Below are positions 1 through 5,020 of a DNA stretch of 5,020 nucleotides, piece by piece. Origin of the DNA: Bacillus sp. (in: firmicutes). GTDB lineage: Bacteria > Bacillota > Bacilli > Bacillales > Cytobacillaceae. Within the stretch, counting starts at the first letter, position 1. The number at the start of each line of letters is the position of its first letter. The translations under genes and the position numbers were made by a program. The stretch covers positions 1-5,020 of the forward strand of contig DMSR01000301.1 of assembly GCA_003457145.1 (NCBI GenBank). The letters are read 5' to 3'. The notes under the pieces are model-generated. The model was not told where the DNA came from, searched no databases, and saw only the letters and a program-made list of their open reading frames with translations.

Positions 1-393
1 TGCAAGTGAATCGCCTATCAATGCCCTGCCCATGCCCATCTGGTAAGTCGGAAATTCTTTATCAAGGTAAGGTACAAGTTCATGTGCCAGGAAGCGGATA
101 TAGGTCTGATGCTGTTCGCCTTTAGGATGGTATTTTTTGCGCCTGTCCTCAACTGAATTATAGGGAATACCTATGATGATTACGTTTTCAATTTCCTTTT
201 TGCTTAAAAGTTCATCTGCAACCCGTCCGATCCTGCCCAATTGGAAATAATCCCGTCCATCCTGTGCAATCAGTAATGAGTACTTATATAAAGGTGAATA
301 GGAAGCCGGCAGATACACTAAAATTGATATGTCTTCTCCCAATTCCTTGCTTTTCATGGTAATCTCTTCGATTTTCCCCATTGGATAATCCAT
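1..393 (-). CDS. Putative esterase / alpha-beta hydrolase, N-terminal 131 residues (3' end outside window)
   Basis: The gene starts at the ATG whose first base is 393, with a GGAGG ribosome site at 405-401 and a 7-base spacer; it stays open to the window edge. The visible protein begins MDYPMGKIEE and contains LPASYSP (28-34), QDGRDYF (44-50), a hydrophobic strand VIIIGIP (71-77) and ends in IGDSLA, with Ser129 in the G-x-S-x-A nucleophile elbow expected of the enterochelin-esterase-like (PF00756) alpha/beta hydrolase family. The Asp and His of the triad would lie beyond the edge. No signal peptide is visible, so it is probably cytoplasmic. From memory it resembles the Bacillus YjcH-type proteins, but I cannot verify this. 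The substrate is unknown. It is transcribed away from the TRAP operon and is probably functionally unrelated to it. Confidence 0.85.
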   Translation of the reverse strand, partial: MDYPMGKIEEITMKSKELGEDISILVYLPASYSPLYKYSLLIAQDGRDYFQLGRIGRVADELLSKKEIENVIIIGIPYNSVEDRRKKYHPKGEQHQTYIRFLAHELVPYLDKEFPTYQMGMGRALIGDSLA

Positions 394-440
394 TTTATAA
401 CCTCCAAATCATCAATCAAACATTTCAAACTATCACAACG

Positions 441-449
441 ATTTTAGCA
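441..449 (-). promoter_or_regulatory. Candidate extended -10 promoter for the left-edge esterase
   Basis: On the minus strand TAAAAT (446-441, 5/6 to TATAAT) is preceded by TGC (449-447), giving an extended -10 element. No good -35 sits 16-18 bases upstream, which is tolerated for extended -10 promoters. Transcription would begin near 434, about 40 bases before the ATG at 393. This is the best candidate seen in the gap but is not decisive. Confidence 0.4.
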
Positions 450-519
450 TATGTATTTTGAAAAAGCTTTTCAGGCAATCTAAAAAAGGGCTTCCTGGAA
501 TAGGATTTAAAGTTTAGTA

Positions 520-539
520 TGTCAAGGTCATGATTGACA
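520..539. promoter_or_regulatory. Inverted repeat TGTCAA-N8-TTGACA, possible operator of the TRAP operon
   Basis: TGTCAA (520-525) and TTGACA (534-539) form perfect 6-base inverted arms separated by 8 bases, and the right arm is the consensus-like -35 hexamer of the candidate operon promoter. A dimeric repressor bound here would cover the -35 site. The 20-bp extent suits a helix-turn-helix dimer. No regulator gene is visible nearby to pair with it, and short arms can arise by chance in A+T-rich DNA. Confidence 0.3.
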
Positions 540-570
540 ATTATGTTACGTATTATGATAAGATTATAAT
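534..570 (+). promoter_or_regulatory. Candidate sigma-A promoter of the TAXI-TRAP operon
   Basis: A perfect -35 hexamer TTGACA lies at 534-539. With a 17-base spacer the -10 would be GATAAG (557-562, 4/6). A perfect TATAAT at 565-570 is 25 bases from TTGACA but 18 bases from a weaker TTATGT at 541-546. One of these pairs probably drives the operon; the sequence alone does not say which. Either start would give a leader of only about 25-35 bases ending in the GGGGG ribosome site at 591-595. Confidence 0.5.
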
Positions 571-602
571 GTACATTCAAAGAATAAAAAGGGGGTAATC
601 TG

Positions 603-1610
603 ATGAAAAAAAGAAAGTTTCTTTTGTTCACCATTTTTATGTTGGCGCTTTCGATGGTACTTGCAGCATGTGGAGGAGGCGCTACTAATGAGGGTGGATC
701 CGGCGACAGCGGTGAAGGGAAATCAGAAGAAAAACCGAAATACATGAGTATTCTTACTGGTGGGACAGGTGGTACATACTTCCCGTTGGGCGGATCATTT
801 GCGAACATTGTATCTGATGCAACTGGAATTAGCACTAATGCTGAAACAACTGGTGCGTCTGCTGAAAATATGCAGAGCATAAAGGATAACAAAGGGGAAA
901 TTGCTTTCACTCAAACTGATATTGCTTCTTATGCAACTGAAGGAAAGTTGATGTTTGATGGAAATGCAATCGACAATATCAAAGCGATCGGTACTTTGTA
1001 TCCAGAAACGATCCAAATCGTCACAACCGAAAAGTCGGGAATCAAGACAGTCGAAGATCTTAAAGGTAAGAAAGTAACAATCGGTGCCCCAGGTTCTGGT
1101 ACTGCAGCGAACGCTGAACAAATTTTGGAAGTATATGGATTGACACTTGATGATATCAAAAAGCAGGATTTGAGCTTTGATGAATCCGTGAATGGAATCA
1201 AAGACGGAAATATCGATGCTGCATTCGTAACTGCAGGAACACCAACTGCTGCAGTTGAAGAGCTTTCAGCTACGGAAAAGGTGGTAATTGTACCAGTTGA
1301 TGCAGATAAAGCAGAGGAGCTAATCAAAAAGTATCCATACTATGCTAAGGAAGTAGTACCTTCCGGAACATACAAGCTGGGTTCTGAAGTTCCTACGGTT
1401 GCTGTTCTGGCAATGCTTGTTGTAAAAGCGGACCTCTCTGAGGAAGTTGTTTACGATATTACCAAGGCCATCTTTGAGAATCTTGACAAGGTAACTCATG
1501 CAAAAGCAAAGCAAATCAAGCCTGAAAATGCCTTAAATGGTGTAGGAATTGATGTGCACCCAGGTGCTCAGAAATATTATGATGAAAAGGGAATCAAGGC
1601 ATCACAGTAA
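603..1610 (+). CDS. TAXI-family TRAP transporter substrate-binding lipoprotein
   Basis: The 335-residue product is the extracytoplasmic solute receptor of a TRAP transporter of the TAXI (TRAP-associated extracytoplasmic immunogenic) type. Residues 1-22 are a signal peptide (MKKRKF followed by a hydrophobic core) ending in the lipobox LAA-C23, so the mature protein is anchored to the outer face of the membrane by a lipidated cysteine. A flexible Gly/Ser/Glu/Lys linker covers about 24-46. The family signature TGGTGGTYFPLGG is at 52-64, followed by FTQTDIASYA (102-111), VTIGAPGSGTAANAEQIL (158-175) and a C-terminal HPGAQKYYDEKG (319-330). Length is normal for the family. The ATG at 603 has an AGGGGG site 7 bases upstream. 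Characterised TAXI proteins bind glutamate or related dicarboxylates, but the ligand here cannot be assigned. It is the first gene of the operon. Confidence 0.95.
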   Translation: MKKRKFLLFTIFMLALSMVLAACGGGATNEGGSGDSGEGKSEEKPKYMSILTGGTGGTYFPLGGSFANIVSDATGISTNAETTGASAENMQSIKDNKGEIAFTQTDIASYATEGKLMFDGNAIDNIKAIGTLYPETIQIVTTEKSGIKTVEDLKGKKVTIGAPGSGTAANAEQILEVYGLTLDDIKKQDLSFDESVNGIKDGNIDAAFVTAGTPTAAVEELSATEKVVIVPVDADKAEELIKKYPYYAKEVVPSGTYKLGSEVPTVAVLAMLVVKADLSEEVVYDITKAIFENLDKVTHAKAKQIKPENALNGVGIDVHPGAQKYYDEKGIKASQ

Positions 1611-1621
1611 TTGATTGACCA

Positions 1622-1660
1622 TGACCGGACACATTCCTTTAAATGGATTGTGCCCGGTCA
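1622..1660 (+). other. Long imperfect hairpin just after the binding-protein gene
   Basis: Arms 1622-1637 and 1645-1660 pair over 16 positions with two mismatches (A1629 with C1653, T1634 with T1648) around a 7-base loop, TTTAAAT. The stem begins 12 bases after the binding-protein stop codon. Only a broken A/T stretch follows, not a clean U-run, so it is a poor stand-alone terminator. Such stems after the first gene of transporter operons often protect the upstream message from 3' exonucleases, which would raise binding protein over permease. That role is inferred. Confidence 0.6.
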
Positions 1661-1704
1661 ATTCATATTCTAAAATAAATTATCACCGGCGAAAACCCCG
1701 GCAG

Positions 1705-1735
1705 GATAGACCGAACTTCCACCCGGTCTATTTTT
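1705..1735 (+). terminator. Terminator-like hairpin between binding-protein and DUF1850 genes
   Basis: ATAGACCG (1706-1713) pairs perfectly with CGGTCTAT (1724-1731) around a 10-base loop, and five T residues (1731-1735) follow. G1705 can add a G-U pair with T1732. This has the form of a modest intrinsic terminator placed inside an operon, so partial read-through would reduce transcription of the two membrane genes. No convincing new promoter is seen between it and the DUF1850 gene, which therefore probably depends on read-through. Confidence 0.55.
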
Positions 1736-1791
1736 ACTGTAAGAATGTAAAACCTCCACGGGAGACATTGGACAGGCGAGGAAAGATTTGT

Positions 1792-2328
1792 ATGAACCTA
1801 CTATTCGAGAAAAAAATCAAGATCTTCGTACTGTTACTCCTCATAATTTTTCTGGCATTACTATTGATGTTCATTCCTTATAAAAAAGCTCTTACATTTC
1901 TTCAACCCGAAGAAAATGATATACTCTGTTATGTTCCGATAGCAGCAGAAGATACCTTTAAAATCTGGTACAAACATTCCATCCATCTATCCGATGTAAT
2001 AGAAAGCTACAAAGTAACTGAGCAGGATACGATTCGGCAATATGAGCTGGAATATCAGGACTTTGCCATCGGCATGCCGTCTGAAGCAGCTGAGGGTGAA
2101 TCATTTGAAATCAAGGATGGTAAATACTTTCTTAAAAATATGAACCGGGAGTTCGAACACTTTGACTTGCGTGTTGGTCAAGTCAGGGCAAATCATACTT
2201 TTGTTCAAGGGAATTTACATTATCCATTATCAAAGGCTATTGAACCAGGCACAAGGGTACGGATTCAAATTAGGAAAATCAGCTTTATTCAACAAATGGA
2301 AGGAGTGAATATCCTTGACGACAAATGA
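1792..2328 (+). CDS. DUF1850 membrane-anchored protein of the TAXI-TRAP operon
   Basis: The 178-residue product begins MNLLFEKKIKIF, with one N-terminal membrane segment (about 11-28), then YKK and a globular domain probably outside the membrane. The domain shows typical DUF1850 features: FKIWYKHSIHLSDVIESY (56-73) with a conserved His-Ser and Glu, and a later FAIGMPSEAAEGESF (91-105). DUF1850 proteins are repeatedly encoded beside TAXI receptors and fused TRAP permeases, but their role is not established; an accessory or assembly function is a guess. The ATG at 1792 was chosen because the membrane anchor starts there and a GAGGAAAG site lies about 10 bases upstream. An in-frame TTG at 1615 would add 59 residues encoded by the hairpins. 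The gene overlaps the permease gene by 14 bases. Confidence 0.85.
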   Translation: MNLLFEKKIKIFVLLLLIIFLALLLMFIPYKKALTFLQPEENDILCYVPIAAEDTFKIWYKHSIHLSDVIESYKVTEQDTIRQYELEYQDFAIGMPSEAAEGESFEIKDGKYFLKNMNREFEHFDLRVGQVRANHTFVQGNLHYPLSKAIEPGTRVRIQIRKISFIQQMEGVNILDDK

Positions 2329-4276
2329 TGGCAAGATTTCACAGGAAAAACAGCAAGAGCTCTTGGAGAAATTTGATCCGGATGCTGCAACAAGAAAATT
2401 ATCAGGAAACATGGGCCGGGTCGTTTTCTTAGGACTTCTTGCATTCTCTGTTTTCCAGCTTTACACGTCTATATTTGGCGTTTTGACAGCGCAATTGCAA
2501 AGATCCATCCATTTAGGGTTTGCTCTCGCGCTCATCTTTTTGTTATTCCCTGCATCAAAAAAGAATTTAAGGAAAAAGAAGGTAGCTTGGTATGATCTGC
2601 TCCTTGCCCTGATTGCAGTTGCAATAGGTGCCTATTGGCCGATGAATATTGAAGATCTCGTCAATCGTGTTGGCCGTCTGACACCGATGGATTTCTACAT
2701 AGGTTTGGCTGCCATTCTTCTGGTGCTAGAGGCTACAAGGAGAACAGTCGGCCTGCCAATCATGATCATCGCTGGATTATTCATGGTTTATGCATTATAT
2801 GGGCCTTATATGCCTGGTTTCATGGCACACCGTGGCTTAGATATGAATACGCTTGTTCATACAATGTTCTTTACAACTGAGGGAATACTGGGTACCCCGC
2901 TTGGAGTATCATCTACTTTCATCTTCTTGTTCCTGTTATTTGGTGCTTTCCTAGTGAAAACTGGGGTAGGTCAATATTTCAATGACCTCGCTGTATCAGT
3001 TGCCGGAAAAAGAATTGGCGGACCAGCGAAAGTGGCAATTTTCTCAAGTGCTTTGCAAGGAACGATAAGCGGAAGCTCGGTTGCCAATGTGGTGACATCC
3101 GGTTCATTTACTATTCCTATGATGAAAAAACTCGGCTACCGTAAAGAATTCGCGGGAGCAGTTGAGGCTGCGGCATCAACTGGCGGACAGCTGATGCCGC
3201 CGATCATGGGAGCTGCTGCTTTCCTGATGGTTGAATTCATTGGCGGAGGAATCACTTATTGGGAGATTGCCAAGGCCGCTACGATTCCAGCATTGCTTTA
3301 CTTCACTGGAATTTGGATCATGACACACTTTGAAGCAAAAAGAGTTGGTCTTCGCGGCATGTCAGATGAAGAGATGCCCGACAAAAAAGAGGTTCTTAAA
3401 AAGATTTACCTTCTTTTGCCTATCCTGATTGTCATCATTTTAATGGTGAGTGGGATGAGTATTATGCGTGCGGCCTTGTGGTCGATTCTCTCCACGATTT
3501 TAGTTAGTGCGATCAGTAAAGAAACAAGAATTGGTTTTAAGGACGCGATTGATGCCCTTGTTGATGGTGCCCGTACGGCCCTTGGGGTTGCAGCGGCCAC
3601 TGCTGCTGCGGGTATCATTGTCGGAGTAGTTACGAAGACGGGCCTTGGCCTGAAGCTTGCAAACGGGTTGCTGGATCTGTCAGGTGGGTACTTGATTCCA
3701 ACTTTGATGCTGACAATGGTTGCAGCAATTTTCCTGGGGATGGGATCCCCAACAACAGCAAACTATGTCATTACCTCGACGATAGCTGCTCCGGCGATCA
3801 TTTTGCTTGGGGTACCTGATTTGTCAGCACACTTGTTTGTATTCTATTTCGGCATTATTGCTGATATTACTCCGCCGGTGGCACTCGCTGCGTTTGCGGC
3901 TGCAGGTGTATCAGGAGGTGAACCGCTCCGGACAGGTGTAAACTCAGCGAAACTGGCAATCGCAGCGTTCATTATTCCATATATGTTTGTGCTGTCACCA
4001 GAGTTACTAATGATCAATACGACCTGGTATTACTTAATTTGGATCGTTTTCACTGCTATATCAGGAATGACGGCGATAGGGGCAGGAATTATCGGATATT
4101 GGCTGCGGAAATTGCATTGGTATGAAAGAATACTGGGAATCGTGGGCGGAATTATGCTGATTTATCCAGAGGGTATGTCAGATATTATTGGCCTTGGTAT
4201 CTTTATACTGCTCATTGCTCTTCAGATGGTTTTTAAAGAGAAAAATACAGCAGAGCCAAAACCAGCAAATTCTTAG
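2315..4276 (+). CDS. TRAP transporter fused permease subunit (4TM/12TM, DctQ-DctM-like)
   Basis: The 653-residue integral membrane protein joins the small (DctQ-like) and large (DctM-like) TRAP permease parts, as is usual for TAXI systems. Hydrophobic segments in about 34-170 form the small-subunit-like part, and the many segments from about 195 form the transport domain. Signature motifs are GTISGSSVANVVTSGSFTIP (249-268), AAASTGGQLMPPIMGAAAF (285-303), FLGMGSPTTANYVIT (473-487) and IADITPPVALAAFAAAG (515-531), the glycine- and proline-rich loops typical of the family. It should import the solute delivered by the lipoprotein by symport; Na+ coupling is usual for TRAP transporters but not shown here. 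The start is TTG at 2315, with AAGGAG at 2300-2305 and a 9-base spacer; the next in-frame Met is residue 33. The 14-base overlap with DUF1850 suggests translational coupling. Confidence 0.95.
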   Translation: MTTNDGKISQEKQQELLEKFDPDAATRKLSGNMGRVVFLGLLAFSVFQLYTSIFGVLTAQLQRSIHLGFALALIFLLFPASKKNLRKKKVAWYDLLLALIAVAIGAYWPMNIEDLVNRVGRLTPMDFYIGLAAILLVLEATRRTVGLPIMIIAGLFMVYALYGPYMPGFMAHRGLDMNTLVHTMFFTTEGILGTPLGVSSTFIFLFLLFGAFLVKTGVGQYFNDLAVSVAGKRIGGPAKVAIFSSALQGTISGSSVANVVTSGSFTIPMMKKLGYRKEFAGAVEAAASTGGQLMPPIMGAAAFLMVEFIGGGITYWEIAKAATIPALLYFTGIWIMTHFEAKRVGLRGMSDEEMPDKKEVLKKIYLLLPILIVIILMVSGMSIMRAALWSILSTILVSAISKETRIGFKDAIDALVDGARTALGVAAATAAAGIIVGVVTKTGLGLKLANGLLDLSGGYLIPTLMLTMVAAIFLGMGSPTTANYVITSTIAAPAIILLGVPDLSAHLFVFYFGIIADITPPVALAAFAAAGVSGGEPLRTGVNSAKLAIAAFIIPYMFVLSPELLMINTTWYYLIWIVFTAISGMTAIGAGIIGYWLRKLHWYERILGIVGGIMLIYPEGMSDIIGLGIFILLIALQMVFKEKNTAEPKPANS

Positions 4277-4281
4277 GTGAG

Positions 4282-4313
4282 AAAGGAAGTCCTTAAAAGG
4301 GGCTTCTTTTTTT
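4282..4313 (+). terminator. Intrinsic terminator of the TAXI-TRAP operon
   Basis: GGAAGTCCT-type stem: 4286-4293 pairs with 4299-4306 (two G-U pairs) around a TAAAA loop, and A residues at 4282-4284 can extend the stem into the T-run. Seven T residues (4307-4313) follow. It begins 6 bases after the permease stop codon and closes the operon. Confidence 0.85.
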
Positions 4314-4397
4314 GTGTTCATTTTGTAAAGTTTATACATAAAAACCAAATAAGGAAAATTAATATTTATTACCAAGGGAAAAGGGGTGTGACGGTAC

Positions 4398-4430
4398 TAT
4401 CATGATTTATTCGGTGATTAAATCATGATA
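4398..4430. repeat. Perfect 12-bp-arm inverted repeat in the convergent gap
   Basis: TATCATGATTTA (4398-4409) and TAAATCATGATA (4419-4430) are perfect inverted arms around a 9-base centre, with GTAC flanking on both sides (4394-4397 and 4441-4444). It lies between the operon terminator and the 3' end of the minus-strand WYL-like gene, 17 bases past that gene's stop. Neither side has an adjacent T-run, so a standard terminator is not supported. The rest of the gap (4314-4397) is A+T-rich with nothing recognisable. It could be a weak terminator or processing stem for the WYL-like gene, or a protein-binding palindrome. Confidence 0.7.
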
Positions 4431-4446
4431 TTGCATTACTGTACTT

Positions 4447-4668
4447 TTAGCTGATTTTTTTAAATTTTCGTTTCTCAGGCAGAACTGAAAGGATATTTTC
4501 AATCTTAAACAAACGGTTGTCGTTTCGAAGAAAGCAAAAGGCTTTGAAATAGCTAGCATTCAGTTCTTTTACAATTACTTTTCGGTGTGTGATCTCATTA
4601 TTGCCAGAAAGATAAATCATCTCAACAGGCCGGTTTTCTTTAAATGATCTGATAAGAAGACTACGCAT
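4447..4668 (-). CDS. Small WYL-domain-like protein, probable SOS-regulated gene
   Basis: The 73-residue product starts MRSLLIRSFKENRPVEMIY and contains YFKAFCFLRNDNRLFKIENI (40-59), which resembles the core of a WYL domain (a hydrophobic strand with a Tyr, then a basic R-x-F-K stretch followed by an Ile-rich strand). It has no DNA-binding helix-turn-helix, no membrane segment and a lysine/arginine-rich tail (64-71). WYL domains in larger proteins sense ligands, including single-stranded DNA in bacterial damage regulators; what a single small one does is unknown. The ATG whose first base is 4668 was chosen because AAAGGAG (4683-4677) lies 8 bases before it. An upstream in-frame ATG at 4731 would lie above the promoter. 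The stop is TAA at 4449-4447. An SOS box overlaps the promoter, so LexA control is likely. No clear terminator is seen. Confidence 0.75.
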   Translation of the reverse strand: MRSLLIRSFKENRPVEMIYLSGNNEITHRKVIVKELNASYFKAFCFLRNDNRLFKIENILSVLPEKRKFKKIS

Positions 4669-4698
4669 ACTCTCAGCTCCTTTGAATTTTATACTCCT

Positions 4699-4728
4699 AG
4701 TATATACGAACAAATGTTCTTTATTCAA
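4699..4728 (-). promoter_or_regulatory. Sigma-A-type promoter of the WYL-like gene
   Basis: On the minus strand TTGAAT (4728-4723) and TATACT (4704-4699) are separated by 18 bases. Transcription would begin near 4692, giving a leader of about 24 bases that contains the AAAGGAG ribosome site. The SOS box sits between the two hexamers, where a repressor would block RNA polymerase. Confidence 0.65.
4707..4720. promoter_or_regulatory. LexA/DinR (SOS) box
   Basis: CGAACAAATGTTCT on the plus strand matches the Bacillus SOS consensus CGAACRNRYGTTYG at every position except the last base, and keeps the GAAC-N4-GTTC core exactly. It lies between the -35 and -10 of the WYL-like gene promoter. The divergent promoter at 4770-4778 is more than 50 bases away and is less likely to be repressed from here. 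Confidence 0.75.
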
Positions 4729-4769
4729 CATTTTTGAAACGAAAGATCAATTAATTTTTGTGGAAATAG

Positions 4770-4778
4770 TGATATACT
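4770..4778 (+). promoter_or_regulatory. Candidate extended -10 promoter for the right-edge gene
   Basis: TGA (4770-4772) followed by TATACT (4773-4778) gives an extended -10. The -35 region (TTAATT at 4751-4756, 16-base spacer) is weak. Transcription would begin near 4785, leaving about 165 bases of leader before the ATG at 4953. Confidence 0.5.
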
Positions 4779-4796
4779 TTTCTTAACTGTTTGTTC

Positions 4797-4890
4797 TTTT
4801 ACTTTCGCTTCCAAAGTAAAAACCGGCACGTGGGTTTTTCCGAGTGCTATTGCCTTTCCGGTTGAGGGGTCCCCTTGAAAAGAGCCTCGA
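4797..4890 (+). other. Structured 5' leader of the right-edge gene (possible cis-acting RNA)
   Basis: Three potential stems follow one another. The first is perfect: TTTTACTTT (4797-4805) with AAAGTAAAA (4813-4821), loop CGCTTCC. The second joins AACCGG (4821-4826) to CCGGTT (4858-4863), with an inner CAC/GTG pairing (4827-4829, 4844-4846). The third pairs TTGAGG (4862-4867) with CCTCGA (4885-4890). Neighbouring stems share one or two bases, so the ends cannot all form together. CCCC at 4871-4874 could also pair with the GGGG of the ribosome site (4941-4944). There is no T-run, so control at translation is more plausible than termination. I could not match it to any riboswitch class I know. 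Confidence 0.4.
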
Positions 4891-4952
4891 AGCCTTGAGT
4901 AACGGGAACCAAATTATGAACAAAAAGCAAAAATCAATGCGGGGTGATGAAA

Positions 4953-5020
4953 ATGGTCATTCAGTCCAATATGCCGACAAAAGCAATAATATCTGTTTGG
5001 GAAGAGACGAGAGAAATATT
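4953..5020 (+). CDS. N-terminus of an unrecognised protein, cut by the right edge
   Basis: An ATG at 4953 follows GGGGTGAT (4941-4948), which pairs well with the 3' end of Bacillus 16S rRNA. Twenty-two codons are readable (MVIQSNMPTKAIISVWEETR, then Glu-Ile) before the window ends. The short I-x-x-W-x-x-T-x-x-I pattern faintly recalls small DUF1858-like proteins, but too little is visible to assign a family. It is preceded by a long structured leader and is divergent from the SOS-boxed gene. Confidence 0.6.
   Translation, partial: MVIQSNMPTKAIISVWEETREI

Noticed and set aside
458..473. TTGAAAAAGCTTTTCA as a catabolite-response (cre) site
   Set aside because: It lacks the central CG and is one base too long to align both halves with the cre consensus.
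425..1514. Minus-strand open frames at 425-910, 795-1121, 929-1327 and 1320-1514
   Set aside because: They are antisense shadows of the TAXI receptor gene, with low-complexity or unnatural composition and no ribosome sites.
1615..1791. In-frame upstream extension of the DUF1850 gene from a TTG at 1615
   Set aside because: It has no ribosome site, its 59 residues are encoded by the intergenic hairpins, and the membrane anchor and a plausible ribosome site fit the ATG at 1792.
3406..4375. Minus-strand open frames at 3406-3618 and 4178-4375
   Set aside because: They are antisense to the permease gene; the second also runs through the operon terminator.
4402..4428. Eight-codon ORF (MIYSVIKS) after AAAAGGGGTGTG
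   Set aside because: It consists almost entirely of the palindrome, so its reading frame is probably a coincidence, and no downstream same-strand gene would use a leader peptide.
4669..4731. Earlier ATG (4731) giving a 94-residue WYL-like protein
   Set aside because: It lies upstream of the candidate -10 and start point, has no ribosome site, and would place the SOS box inside the coding sequence; AAAGGAG fits the ATG at 4668.
4784..4796. Second SOS half-site (GAAC on the minus strand near 4793-4796)
   Set aside because: The partner half reads AGTT at the required spacing, not GTTC, so the core is broken.
4916..5020. Alternative open frame starting at ATG 4916
   Set aside because: It has a weak ribosome site and polar, unnatural composition; the frame from 4953 has a strong site and protein-like sequence.

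Overview
The window looks like chromosomal DNA from a Bacillaceae-type Firmicute. Evidence for this is moderate A+T content with A+T-rich intergenic gaps, strong Gram-positive Shine-Dalgarno sites (GGAGG, AAAGGAG, AAGGAG), a TTG start, a lipoprotein substrate-binding protein in place of a free periplasmic one, and a Bacillus-type LexA/DinR (SOS) box. No rRNA, tRNA, insertion sequence or CRISPR array is visible.

Layout. At the left edge (1-393, minus strand) lies the N-terminal part of a putative esterase, cut just after its GDSLA nucleophile elbow. A divergent gap (394-602) carries promoters facing both ways. The core (603-4276, plus strand) is a complete three-gene TRAP transporter operon of the TAXI type: a TAXI substrate-binding lipoprotein, a membrane-anchored DUF1850 protein, and a large fused (DctQ/DctM-like) permease. 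A 181-base gap rich in hairpins, including one terminator-like hairpin, separates the binding protein from DUF1850. The DUF1850 and permease genes overlap by 14 bases, and the operon ends in a clear intrinsic terminator (4282-4313).

To the right, a 12-bp-arm inverted repeat (4398-4430) lies in the convergent gap before a small minus-strand gene (4447-4668) whose 73-residue product resembles a minimal WYL domain. Its promoter carries a near-consensus SOS box between the -35 and -10 elements, so it is probably a LexA-controlled DNA-damage gene. Divergent from it, an extended -10 promoter precedes a roughly 165-base leader with several potential stems, then a small unrecognised gene that begins at 4953 and runs off the right edge.

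How the genes work together: the lipoprotein should capture a small, probably carboxylate-containing solute outside the cell and deliver it to the fused permease, which imports it by cation symport. DUF1850 is a recurrent partner of TAXI transporters with no established role. The substrate cannot be read from the sequence. The most distinctive observations are the SOS-boxed mini-WYL gene and the structured leader of the right-edge gene.
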